From positions 87,302,622-87,366,621 of the forward strand of contig JASWHV010000005.1 in assembly GCA_030760725.1 (NCBI GenBank): DNA of 64,000 bases. Reading direction: 5' to 3'. The notes beneath the pieces are model-generated. The model worked only from the letters and a program-made list of their open reading frames with translations. It was not told the origin of the DNA and made no database searches. The stretch's first letter is position 1. Each line of letters opens with the position of its first letter. The translations under genes were made by a program, and so were the position numbers. Shown here piece after piece: positions 22,596 to 33,180 of this stretch. The DNA comes from Neostapfia colusana. Lineage: Eukaryota; Streptophyta; Magnoliopsida; Poales; Poaceae.

Positions 22596-25291
22596 TGTGA
22601 CACCCGGTTCCAAGAATGAACCAAGTGATGCGTATGTGTGCCCAGTATGTTCATCACACATACACAGATTCATCACAAGCTGAATTTAGAATATAACCAC
22701 GTTACAAATAATGCTTAAGTACTTTATTACAATAACTCAATGTCTCAATCATGAGTATGTAACTTATTCTGCGGTGGAAGACTCTAAATGATAGTGGAAG
22801 TAAACAAAAAACGATGGGGCTCCAACTCCGACTCCACAGTTAGTTGACGGTAGTGCGCATTCCTAGTACTCCACCTGCTCTTCGAAGTACTCTTCTCCTG
22901 TAGCTGAATTATATGTGGGAATGCAAGGGTGAGTAAATAATGTACTCAACAAGTGCAGGAAAGTATGACATGTAGCTTAAAACAAGGTAGGAAACAAAAG
23001 GGTTCATTGCAGCAAGCAAGTTTTATTTCACAATCACGTGAAAACAGCCTATAATGTCTAGGTGAGTTAGTTTCCATCATAACCAAGTAATTCATCACCA
23101 TCAATATCATCCTACTTAATCATTTATCAAGTCTCAACCAGCCAATTCTCATTCTCAAGTTCATCTCATATTCACAGTTGCTCATGATCAGCACATATGC
23201 ACGTAACAACCAAACCAGTCACAAAACCAGTCCCAATGACAATACCATAACCATACCCGAATAACCATCCCATGTTTTGCCTCTAATCTTGGAAGATGGC
23301 CAGGTGCTTGTAACCAGAAGCATGGCTATCATGATAGTTTTACACTCTGTAGAGGTGGCACCACTTTACCCACAAGTTCGTGATTTCGTCACCCGTCGAC
23401 GACTAGAGAAAACCTCCATTCTGCCACTACACCACTACAAGATGTATGTCCAAGAGATCAGAAAATAGCATTTACAAAGGGGCTACTAGAATGTACGGAC
23501 CCACTGAGGTTTCACCGGTAGGATCGATTCTCCATTCTCCCACCCATGGGCCCCCTCATGTGCCATGCAGTTCCCGGGGAAGTCCTCCTCAACTCCCATT
23601 CCCCGCGCCATCCAATGGTCCATAACAAGCTAGCACGCACCTAATTAATCATCTAAGCCGCACCCATATTTGGCCTTGTGGTGGCACTATTTTCCTAGCA
23701 TGTTCTCGCATGAAACGGTCCTTAGATCTAAGGCAAGCAAACCACCATCTTCATTCATCATAACCATGAGCCAAGCTTGCCTAGATCTCCCCGATTCCAT
23801 GCTCATTAACATCATCATGTTCTCATCATCTTTAATCTTTATGAGTGCAGTAGCTAAAAAAGTTTATTTCAGTTTTCTCGAATCCCGTAAGTTATGCGAT
23901 GCAAAAGAGAAAACAACCATACCCGACTCAACAAGTTTCCTGGCAACAAGGGTGGCTAACAAAGCTAGTAAACTCCTACTAAAGGGTTTCCCATCAAGTT
24001 GACACGAGCATGCAGTTTTCACAAGCAAAACAGTTCAAAAACTTAGGTTCAATATGGTCAAGGGGCAATTGCCTTGCTCCCGCGGTTCGTGTTGCTCAAG
24101 CGTGTGAAGTGTTGGTGCTGGAGGTCCTCGTAGACGGCCTCTTGAGCGTGTTCTTCTACTCACAACCACGTACATACAAACAATACAGCAATCAATATCA
24201 TGCACAAGTTTTATTCAAGATGCGATGGTGTGGATGCATGCAAATCCTACAATGCAAACTATAGCAACCAGTTTGAATGTGTTCTTGCAAGTTCTAGTTA
24301 GGTTTAGAGGGGTCTAACGACAATCGGTGCTGCTGGAAATTGATTGGAATGTGGCTATGATTCTAATCCTGGTATTAGATCAAACCGTCATCAAACCTAA
24401 ACTGGGGGCTGTCCTACTTGCGTGCAGTAGCTCCTGTTTGCATGGTGTGGTGTAGTGGGGATTGTGACGACAGCAGCGACGTGGTAAGAGGGGTGGCGGG
24501 ACCTACATCTCTTCTTCCTCCTCTCCTCCTCTACGGCTAGCCACCTCCTTGCAATGGAAGCAGCTGGGGTTTTTCCTCAGGGCAGAACGGAGCTGCGGCT
24601 AGGGCAGGGCGCTGGGGTCTCCTTCTCTAGCGACAGTGAGGCAGGGCAGAGCTTTGATGGTGGCCAAGGCAGCAGCAGGGGCAGCGACCAGGGCTTGGCC
24701 GCAAAGGGGGCGGTGACCAGTAGTTTTTGGGGCAGGGTGGCGGCTAGGAGGGGGGAAGAGGGTTTTATTTATAAGGGGAAAAAACAGCCAAGGGGGCTAG
24801 GATTTCAGCAAATCTTTTAATCAATGGCTGGGATTTAATTTGAGAAAAGGTGGGAGCTAGGGGCTAGGATTTTCCAAATATTTTCAATCAAGGGCTGAGA
24901 TTATTTGGGGGAGAAAAAAATCCCTAGGGGTGGAGGTTTTAGGGGCTGCGGATAGGGTTTCCTCCCCCAAGGGGTGCGGCCAAGGAGGGGGGAAATCCCA
25001 ATGTGGGGAGGGGGGTCTCTAGGGATTTTGGGCGCCAGCCAAAATTAGGCGGAAAATCTCTAAATTTGGGGAAATTCCCTAGGGGGTGGGGATTTAGGGG
25101 GGAATTAGGGGGAAATTTTGGGGCGGCCAGGTTTTTCTTTTTTTCTTTTTTCTTTCTTTTTATTTTTATTTCTTTTATTTTATCTCCTATTTTATTTTAT
25201 TTATATTTCCTATGCTCCTTTATCTCTTTTCTTTCTCTTTCTAACTGCTTCTCTACATGCAATGCATGATGATGAATATAAAGGTGTTACA
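22596..25291 (-). repeat. 3' LTR of element F (about 2.7 kb)
   Basis: On the plus strand it runs from TGTGACACCCGG to GGTGTTACA, so on the minus strand it starts TGTAACACC, directly after the polypurine tract. It has a GC-rich part (24400-24780) and a long T-rich tract (25133-25230). It keeps 418 bp (23557-23974) that the other LTR has lost, and has no organelle insertion. Small plus-strand open frames (e.g. 24554-24820) recur in both LTRs and are not supported as genes. Confidence 0.92.
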
Positions 25292-25297
25292 AACCTA

Positions 25298-25309
25298 CCC
25301 CCCTTAAAA
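25298..25309 (-). promoter_or_regulatory. Polypurine tract of element F
   Basis: The complement reads TTTTAAGGGGGG, six bases before the minus-strand LTR start TGTAACACC. Confidence 0.88.
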
Positions 25310-25329
25310 TGAATCTCACCCTCGAGATT

Positions 25330-26530
25330 TGATGGAGTGGACAAAAGGTGAGGAAACTCCGTCTTGAGGTCTTCCTCCCGCTCCCATGTGGCTTTGGCTT
25401 CCGTGTGATGGCTGCATTGTACTTTGCACCAACGGATTACCTTGTTCCTCGTGACTCTTTCCATTATATCCAAGATTTTGATGGGGTGTTCCGCGGAGGT
25501 CAGATCCTCCTGGAATTCTAACTCATCCATTGATACTTGTTCTTCCGGCACGCTTAGGCACTTCTTGATCTGAGATACGTGAAATATGTCGTGCACATCA
25601 GAGAGGTGTCTCGGCAGCTCTAGTTGATATGCTACCTCTCCTCGCTTGCCCAAAATCTTGAATGGTCTGATGTAGTGAGGTGCTAGCTTGCCTTTGACGT
25701 TAAAAAGCCGTTGGCCCCGGACAGGCGACACCTTAAGGTACACGAAGTCTCCGATTTCGAAGGTCAGACTCCTTTGCCTATTGTCCGCATAGCCCTTTTG
25801 ACGTGACTGAGCGGCCACCTTCAGGTTTTCACGTATTGTTTGGACTTGCTTCTCGACATCCTGCAACACTTCGGGTCCAAACACTTGTTTTTCTGCCGTC
25901 TCATTTCAGAACAGGGGTGTTCTGCACCGTCTACCATATAGTGCCTCAAAAGGTGACATTTTCAGGCTGGCTTGGCAACTATTGTTGTATGAGAACTCAA
26001 CATACGGCAAGCTCTTGTCCCAACTATGCCCATGTTTCAGGGCGCAGGCTCTCAACATGTCTTCCAATAACTGATTTGTCCTCTCAGTTTACCCGTCAGT
26101 TTGTGGGTTATACGAGGAGCTGAAATTCAACCGTGTACCCATGGCTTCATGCAGCTTCTTCCAGAACCTAGAGGTAAATTGAGAATCTCGATCTGAAACT
26201 ATCCTCTTCGGAACTCCATGACGACATACTATTTGCTCCATATACAGATCGGCTAATCGCGCCACGGTGTACTTGGTCCTAACAGGAATAAAGTGGGCTG
26301 ATTTCGTCAATCAGTCCATGATAACCCAAATAGAGTCGTAACCCAACTGAGTACGTGGCAATCAGACTATGAAATCCATACTGATTTCTTCCCACTTTCA
26401 CTCGGGTACTTTCAATGGATGCAATAATCCAGCAGGTCTCTGATGTTCGGCCTTCACTCGTTGGCACGTGTTGCATAGGGCAACAAATTCAGCGATGTCC
26501 CTTTTCATGCCATCCAACTAATAGCAAGTT
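25330..26530 (-). pseudogene. Element F integrase with C-terminal chromodomain (multiple stops)
   Basis: The core reads L-T-K-S-A-H-F-I-P-V (preceded by M-D-stop) near 26310, I-V-S-D-R-D-S-Q-F-T-S near 26200, and T-D-G-stop-T-E-R-T-N near 26090, so the D-D-E residues can be located but nonsense codons flank them. The C-terminal frame (25884 downward) is long and open: F-E-I-G-D-F-V-Y-L-K-V near 25750, then D-V-H-D-I-F-H-V-S-Q-I-K-K-C, and a chromodomain H-P-I-K-I-L-D ... W-C-K-V-Q-C-S-H-H-T-E ... T-W-E-R-E-E-D near 25385-25490. At least five nonsense codons lie in the zinc-binding and core regions. Confidence 0.92.
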
Positions 26531-28014
26531 TTCAGGTCCTTATACATCTTCGTGCAGCCGGGATGTATGGAATAAGGTGAGTCATGTGTCTCCTTTAGTA
26601 TCGGGTCGCGGATGTGCTTCACGTTAGGCACACAAACCCTTTTTCCTAACCAAAGTGTGCCATCCTCATCTTCCTTGAAATCCTTCTTTATTCCTTGTCG
26701 GATTCTTTCCTTAATTTCCTTTATCTCCTCATCCGTTGCTTGGCCATCTTGTATCTCCTGTTCTAGTGTTGGGTTTAGTTCTATCACTTCCATCTCATTC
26801 ATGAACCCGAGATGTAACCGTTCAAACTCCTTACGTAGCTCGGATGGCAGCTCCCGAACTGAGAGTTGGTGACATGCTCCCTATCGGCTCAATGCATCCG
26901 CTACTACATTGGCTTTCCCGGTGTGACAGTTAATTCCTACGTCATAATCCTTGATGAGTTCCAGCCATCGACGTTGCCTCAAATTCAGATCCGTTTGTGT
27001 GAATATATACTTGAGGCTTTTGTGATCCGTATAAATTTCACATTGGTCACCGAGGATGTAATTCCTCCAAATCTTCAAGGCATGTACCATGGCTGCGAGT
27101 TTCAAATCATGCGTAGGGTAGTTCAGCTCATGTTTCTTTAATTGCCTCGATGCATAGATTACCACTTGGCCTTCTTGCATAAGGACACATCCAAGTCCCT
27201 GTCTTGAGTCGTCACAGTATATATCAAAGCTCTTGCTTACATCCGGCAATACCAAAACCGGTGCTGTTGTCAATCTCTTCTTTAACTCCTCAAAGCTGTC
27301 CTGACACGCTTGTGTCCACTGAAACGCTTTCCCTTTCATCAGCAATTCAGTCATTGGCTTCGCTATCTTGGAGAAGTCCTTGATGAATCGGCGGTAATAT
27401 CCAGCCATCCCAAGGAAACTCCGAATGTCCCTCACATTCTGCGGTGGTTTCCACTTCAAAATGTCCATCACTTTTCCGGGATCAACCGATACTCCTCCTT
27501 CGGAGATGGTGTGGCCTAAGAATGATATCTCCTTTATCCAAAATTGATACTTGCTGAACTTAGCATACAATTGATGCTCTCGCAGTTTCTGCAATGCCAA
27601 TATCAAGTGTTCCTCATGTTCTTCCCCGCTTTATGAATACACCTTGATGTCACCGATGAAAACCACGACGAGCTTGTCCAAGTACTCCATGAAGACCTTA
27701 TTCATGAAGTACATAAAGTATGTGGGCGCATTTGTCAACCCGAATGACATGATGGTATATTCGTACAAACCATACCATATTCGAAAAGCAGTATTGGGTA
27801 TGTCGGAGTGTTTAATCTTCAGCTGGAAGTATCCCGACCGAAGATCAATTTTAGAGAAAATCCGGGCGCCTTTCATTTGATCGAACAAATCCTCTACGCG
27901 GGGTAGCGGGTACTTATTCTTGATCGTCACTTTATTGAGAGACCTATAATCCACGCACATCCTCTAGGTTCCATCCTTCTTATCTACGAAGAGCACGGGG
28001 GCTCACCAAGGTGA
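26531..28014 (-). pseudogene. Element F reverse transcriptase and RNase H
   Basis: Reverse transcriptase blocks: M-C-V-D-Y-R-S-L-N near 27960, F-S-K-I-D-L-R-S-G-Y-F-Q-L near 27850, M-S-F-G-L-T-N-A-P near 27745, and the active-site motif F-I-G-D near 27650, where the family has F-I-D-D. Three stops interrupt the segment between 27955 and 28014, and one follows the active site near 27632. RNase H is in an open frame (27606-26881): I-Y-C-D-D-S keeps the first Asp and Y-T-D-H-K-S the third, but T-H-D-L-K-L-A-A near 27100 has Lys where the catalytic Glu belongs. The enzyme would therefore be inactive apart from the stops. Confidence 0.92.
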
Positions 28015-28929
28015 TTAGCTTGGGAGTATGAAACCCTTATCTAGCTGCTCCTGAATTTGTTTCTTGAGCTCCACTAATTCATTAGCAGGCATCCTATATG
28101 GCCTCTTAGCTATAGGTGCAGTTCCGGGTAGTAAATAAATGGCAAACTCGATGTCATGATCAGGTGGCATACCTGCCAGTTCCTCCGGAAACATATCTGA
28201 ATATTCTTGAACCACCAAAATGTTTTCCAATGTCACTTCTTCCACGTGGTTCAGCATTGCCTTCTCGGTTGCAGGTTGGGCTGCCTCGAACTCGATACGA
28301 GTACCGTGCTCACTCCTCAACTGCACGACCCTCTTAGCACATTGAATCACTCTATTATACTTGCTTAACCAGTCCATTCCAAGTATTATATCAATCCCTT
28401 GGGAATCCAAGACAATAAGGTTGGCAAGAAATTCTACCCTACTTATTTTAAGGCTTACTTTCAGACATACTATATGAGTCCTCATCTTCCCATCGGGAGA
28501 ATTAACCAACATAGTTTGTTTCATGTGGAATATGGGCATGTTATACTTGGCAACATACTTGGATGATATGAATGAATGCGATGCTCTGAAATCGAATAAA
28601 ATAGTGGCTAGGTTGAAGTTGGCGAGAAACATGCGAATCATGATGTCCTCAGCTTGTTGTGCTTCCTCAGCAGAGACGTGATTCACATGGCCACGAGCAA
28701 AGTTCTTCTGTCCACGGTTGCCTTGTGTTGCTTCTCCTTTCGGCCGTGGATTCTGCTTGGATACATTGCTTGGCTGTCCAAAGCCTTTCTTGGGGCACTG
28801 ATCTGCAAAGTGTCCTGTCTCTCTGCATGAAAAGCATGCCTTGTTGTCAATAACACCAGGAAGGTTGGGGCGAGGCTGATTTTGAGCATAGGCGCCCATG
28901 TTTGGACGGGGCGTAGGAGGCATAGGCAA
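28015..28929 (-). pseudogene. Element F gag zinc knuckle, protease and start of reverse transcriptase
   Basis: An open minus-strand frame of about 300 codons. It contains the CCHC knuckle C-F-S-C-R-E-T-G-H-F-A-D-Q-C near 28796-28836, then the protease site I-L-F-D-F-R-A-S-H-S-F-I near 28570-28603, in which the expected D-S-G is D-F-R, so the protease is catalytically dead. I-D-I-I-L-G-M-D-W-L near 28365-28400 is the second conserved protease block. The frame ends in the entry region of reverse transcriptase (L-P-G-T-A-P-I-A-K-R-P-Y-R-M, then Q-L-D-K-G-F-I-L-P-S). Confidence 0.92.
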
Positions 28930-29869
28930 ACGGGGTTCATGATAGGGCGTCGCTGTGGTGGCTGATTAGAGCGAGGTGGATTTGCTGGGCGGAAAGTAGA
29001 ATCAGACGAGCCATAGTATGGTGCAGTTGGTGGCATGAAGCAGGGGCGTACATTGCTTCCTTGTGGTTGTCCTTGATATGGCATCTTCCTCTTGTCCTCT
29101 TGTTTAATCTCACGGATCTTGCTCTCCACCAAGCTTTGTCAACAATCTTCTGGAAGTTTGCATAATCATTGTTCAGCAGCTGGACTTCAATTTCATTGTT
29201 CAGTCCTCTCATGAACAGGTATTGCTTTCTGTGATCCGAGTTAACGTCCTCTGGAGCATACCTTGACAGTTGCGTGAACTTGTTGAGGTACCCATTCCCG
29301 CTCTTCCTCCCTTGCCGGAGACTTTAAAACTCCTGCCTTTTAAGGATCATGACTCCATCAGGGACATAGTGAGAGCAGAAACTCTCCTTGAATTCAGCCC
29401 AAGTAATTGCCTTCCGGTTGGCATGAGCATTGCAAAGAGTGTCCCACCAATCAGCGGCTGCTCCCATCAGTTGGTGTGATGCGAAGAGAACCTTCTCCTG
29501 ATCACTGCATTGAACAATAGCAAGCTTCTTCTCAATAGACTTCAGCTAGTCATCGGCCTCCATAGGATCATTGGCTTGTGCAAAGGTAGGTGTCCTAGCC
29601 CTCATGAATTCTCCCAATCTGTTGTGAGCCGGTGGTGGTGGCAATTGGGGTGCAGGAACGTGATTAGGGTTGTTGTTGTTGGCCTGCAGCTGTCCCAACG
29701 TTTGCATCATAGTGTGCATGAGCTGGATCTGCGTAGCCATCAAAAGTTCAAGGTTGCTTGCATCAGCCCCGAGGTTGACATCCTTAGGAACTTCCACATT
29801 GTCATCCTCATACGGTTCGTTGTTACCACGAGTGTTCCTTTGGTGGCGGTTGGAATTTTCCCTCAGCAT
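28930..29869 (-). pseudogene. Element F gag, capsid part
   Basis: It starts at the ATG at 29867-29869 (M-L-R-E-N-S-N-R). The first ~107 codons are N/Q- and P-rich, ending D-P-M-E-A-D-D. The next codon is TAG at 29546-29548, in place of the tryptophan that follows this point in element E (A-D-N-W-L). The capsid domain continues in frame with F-A-S-H-Q-L-M-G-A-A-A-D-W-W and I-T-W-A-E-F-K near 29380-29470. A further stop lies near 29324, and frameshifts follow near 29120 and 28935, before the zinc knuckle. Confidence 0.9.
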
Positions 29870-30359
29870 CCGTGAGAGAGTAGAGTAGGAAATAGAAATT
29901 CAGGTTGATCCCCCAACTATATGCATCAAGGTGTATGGACTAAGCGACTTCTTTCATTAATATCAGCCAGTATGAGGATGTGAACAAGTGCCGAAGCATC
30001 TCACATCTCTCTACTATGTGTGGATGTGGGCATTCGCCAAAGCGTCTCACAACTCACAGCCAAGCACACAAACACAAGCAATCATCATAAAATTTCAGCA
30101 CACCACTCTTATTCAAGCTACTGCAGTCTAAGCGTTCTTATTACAACTTTATTCAATGGGGAACCTAAACTTAATCGTGAGAACCGGTGTTGTTCTCGCC
30201 GTGTGATGGGAGCGGTCCATACATTGGTGCACGCCATGGTGAGTCGTCAGTCCATGTAGGAGTAGGTTACGCTGGTGCTCAATTTGTTCCCGCATTGGCA
30301 CGAGTCTCCTCTTGTTTCTCCAGCAAGTACAGCTTCTTGCGGAGGTAGCGAATCTCTTC
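29870..30359 (-). other. Element F spacer between leader ORF and gag
   Basis: About 490 bp lies between the end of the leader ORF frame and the gag start. I see no conserved domain and no clear second gene. It is probably untranslated, or an intercistronic or intronic stretch of the element transcript. Confidence 0.5.
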
Positions 30360-31142
30360 TTAAGCGCTTGTGAAGCGGCTTCCCAACTCCACGAGCATCC
30401 TTTGAGACTTGTCAGCAGCTTGTGGGTTGGAAAGAGCTCCTCCATGGGGTCCAATGATCTCCCTTGTACCACTCTTCCGATATGGGTGCAACTCAAAGGT
30501 AGTGTTCTCAAGCTGCCCACGGAAAGCGTAGCACAGTCCGGTGAGTGCATCCCATGCAGCATCAACAACAGCTTTTGACCTTGTGGCTCTCCATGTGGGT
30601 GCGAAGTGCCGGGTGACGACCCTACCGTTAGATAGGATGGTTACTTCAGCCTTCCACTCTTCATGTCCGAGACGAGGGACTTTCTTGAGGTACTCCGGGT
30701 ATAAGCTGCAGCAATCAAGGAACTCTCTCAGCTCCCGGGTTATGTGTCCTCCCTCCATCCCATTGGACCGGAACTCCTAAGCAGAACGGATGACCCGTTC
30801 ATCATCTTCATTCTCGGCCTCAGCAGGGGGTGGATCCTCTTCGGATTCATCTTTTGATGTAGCTTCATGGGGCTCCGCTGGGTGCAAGCCCGCGTGGTAT
30901 TTCTTCTGAGGTCCGTACCAGTGTTGTTCTTCTTGTGGCTTATTTTCCATGTCATCTTCGATTGGTTTCACCTCTTTCGGATCATATTCCTCATGCATAG
31001 AGCTATTTATTTCATCTTCGTCATGAGGTTCCATCTTTACCTCCTTCCAATATGGTCCATCGGACACCTCGATAGGGTTAAGTGCACTTCCATGTGGCGG
31101 TGGACAAGTTCTCATGCGTGTTGTGCTCCTAGTGATCGGCAT
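30360..31142 (-). pseudogene. Element F extra ORF upstream of gag, dsRNA-binding-like C-terminal pattern
   Basis: One minus-strand frame of about 260 codons starts M-P-I-T-R-S-T-T-R at 31142 and is interrupted only by a TAG at 30777-30779. The first 120 residues are very acidic (runs such as D-E-S-E-E-D, E-A-E-N-E-D-D-E). After the stop, residues follow the pattern L-R-E-F-L ... Y-P-E-Y-L ... W-K-A-E-V-T-I ... R-S-K-A-V-V-D-A-A-W-D-A-L-T-G-L. That resembles the alpha-beta-beta-beta-alpha plan of double-stranded RNA-binding domains, including the S-K-x-x-V-x-x-A-A-x-x-A-L helix. It is not part of a standard gypsy gag-pol. Orientation and position (between primer binding site and gag) make it element-encoded. 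The fold assignment is inference. Confidence 0.6.
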
Positions 31143-31397
31143 CTATAAATAAGACATGAGAAAATCAGAGAAGAAGAAAATAAATCCAAAATTTCATCAG
31201 CTATTCAGCAAGAAGACATAGGGCGTGGCTGTCCAAAAGAAAAGAAGAAAGAGGGGCTGAAAATAGCGCTTTGCGGTGTCTGAGTTGACAAGTAAAATGC
31301 AGCAGCAAGCAATTTTCAAAAATAGCAGTTTAGAGGGGTGTTCCTATATGTTTTAGAGTGTCCATTCTACCTAGGCTTGCGTCCTACGGTCAATGTG
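31143..31397 (-). other. Element F leader between primer binding site and extra ORF
   Basis: About 255 bp of untranslated leader. On the minus strand a pyrimidine-rich stretch (TTTTCTTCTTCTCTGATTTTCTC) precedes the ORF start at 31142. No other feature is seen. Confidence 0.5.
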
Positions 31398-31409
31398 GCT
31401 CTGATACCA
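31398..31409 (-). promoter_or_regulatory. Primer binding site of element F
   Basis: The complement reads TGGTATCAGAGC, the site for the 3' end of initiator methionine tRNA that most plant gypsy elements use. It lies three bases inside the 5' LTR end on the minus strand. Confidence 0.93.
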
Positions 31410-32366
31410 ATTTGTGGCACCCGGTTCCGAGAATGAAAAAAGTGATGCATATGTGTGCCCAGGATGTTCGTCACACATACACAAATTCATCACTAACTGA
31501 ATTCAGAATATAACCACGTTACACATAATGATTAAGTACTTTATTAAAATAATTCAATGTCTCAATCATGAGTGTCTAACTTTTTTCTGCAGCGGAAGAC
31601 TCTAAATGACAGCGGAAGTAAACTAAAAACGATGGGGCTCCAACTCCACAGGCAGCTAACAGTAGTGCGCATGCCCAGTACTCCACCTGCTCTTCGAAGT
31701 ACTCTTCTCCTGTAGCTGAATTATATGTGGGAATGCAAGGTGAGTACATGTCGTACTCAGAAAGTGCGAAAAAGTATGACATGTAGCTTAAAACAACGTA
31801 GGAAACAAAATGGTTCATTGCAGCAAGCAAGTTTTATTTCACAATCACGAGAAAAACAGCCTATAATGTCTAGGTGAGTTAGTTCCCATCATAACCAAGT
31901 AATTCATAATCATCAATACAATCCTACTTCATCATTTATCAAGTCTCAACAGCTAATGCTCATTCTCATGTTCATCTCATATTCACAATTGCTCACGATC
32001 AGCACATATGCACGTAACAACTAAACCAGTCCCAAAATCAGTCCCAATGACAATACCATAACCATACCCGAATAACCATCCCATGTTTTGCCTCTAATCA
32101 TGGAAGTTGGCCAAGTGCTTGTAACCGGAAGCACGGCTATCATGATAGTTTTACACTCTGCAGAGGTGGCACCATTTTACCCACAAGTTCGTGATTTTGT
32201 CACCCGTCGGCGACTAGAGAAAACCTCCATTCTGCCACTACACCACTACAAGATGTACGGCCAAGAGATCATAAAATAGCCTTTACAAAGGGGCTCCTAG
32301 AATGTACGGACCCACTGAGGTTTCACCGGCAGGCTCGATTCTCCATTCTCCCACCCATGGGCCCCC

Positions 32367-32376
32367 TTGTTGACAC
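32367..32376. other. Deletion scar with short filler in F 5' LTR
   Basis: Comparison with the partner LTR shows a 418-bp loss (23557-23974 in the partner). At the join, TGTTGACA is present between GGGCCCCCT and CCTACTAAAGGG. The filler matches the nearby GTTGACAC at 32399-32406. Confidence 0.7.
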
Positions 32377-32603
32377 CTACTAAAGGGTTTCCCATCAAGT
32401 TGACACGAGCATGCAGTTTTCACAAGCAAAACAGTTCAAATACTTAGGTTCAATATGGTCAAGGGGCACTTGCCTTGCTCCCACGGTTCATTTTGCTCAA
32501 GCGTGTCGAAGTCTTGGTGCTAGAGGTCCTCGTAGACGGCCTCTTGAGTGTGTTCTTCTACTCATGACCACGTACATACAAACAATACAGCAATCAATAT
32601 CCA

Positions 32604-32653
32604 GAGCTGCTGTCGGTATTGGAAACGTCCTCAGTTCTTCGATTCATTCTGTG
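32604..32653 (+). pseudogene. atp9: Mitochondrial atp9 fragment
   Basis: These 50 bp encode A-A-V-G-I-G-N-V-L-S-S-S-I-H-S-V, the N-terminal membrane hairpin region of ATP synthase subunit 9 (subunit c) as encoded in plant mitochondria. The match stops abruptly after the valine codon GTG, where the real gene continues with an alanine-arginine-asparagine stretch. It is a fragment with no start, end or promoter, so it cannot function. Confidence 0.85.
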
Positions 32654-32862
32654 GGTAAATATACCATTGTGTCCTAGAAGGTAAGATTGATTGACGGAGT
32701 CAAGAGATGGAGATCTTGGTTTAGCAGCGGCTGCCTGTCCTTTTCTTTTGTGAAAGGTATGATCTGGAGTGTGATTCTGATCCCGTGATTGGGTGCTTGG
32801 CACCTTTGTATGCTCTTCATTGCTTGTGTGTATAAGGCCGATGTTATATAGTATATAACTTC

Positions 32863-33079
32863 AATCATAGGGATCAAGGCTCAGAAGGAGCGCTAGCTAT
32901 ATGCTTAACACATGCAAGTCGAACGTTGTTTTCGGGGAGCTGGGCAGAAGGAAAAGAGGCTCCTAGCTAAAGTTGTATCGCCCTGCTTCAAAACTACAGA
33001 GCGCGCGTTACGGCTTTGACCTAAAGGCCTCCGTTTGCTGGAATCAGAATAGTTGAGAACAAAGTGGGGAACGGGTGCG
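32863..33079 (+). pseudogene. rrn18: Mitochondrial 18S rRNA (rrn18) 5' fragment
   Basis: GCTATATGCTTAACACATGC followed by AAGTCGAACG is the conserved 5' end of small-subunit rRNA. The following GTTGTTTTCGGGGAGCTGGG and the GGCTTTGACCTAAAGGCCTC segment are of the plant mitochondrial type, not plastid or nuclear. About 215 bp of a roughly 1.9-kb gene are present, with a small gap near 32870 where the usual AGAGTTTGATCC is shortened. Not functional. Confidence 0.88.
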
Positions 33080-33084
33080 CCAAT

Positions 33085-33180
33085 CACTTAGTGGAAAAGG
33101 AAGTGATCAAGCGATGACAACCAGGAGGTGGGCTTGGAAGCAGCCATCCTTTGAAGAAAGCGTAATAGCTCACTGGTCTT
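33085..33180 (+). pseudogene. rrn26: Mitochondrial 26S rRNA (rrn26) fragment
   Basis: GGCTTGGAAGCAGCCATCCT followed by TTGAAGAAAGCGTAATAGCTC is the strongly conserved GTPase-centre region of large-subunit rRNA. The upstream AAGTGATCAAGCGATGACAA is of the plant mitochondrial type. It is joined directly to the rrn18 fragment, although the two sequences come from different genes. Confidence 0.85.

Noticed and set aside
32863..33180. rRNA genes
   Set aside because: Only about 215 bp of 18S and 95 bp of 26S mitochondrial rRNA are present, joined head to tail inside an LTR. They are insertion fragments, not rRNA genes.
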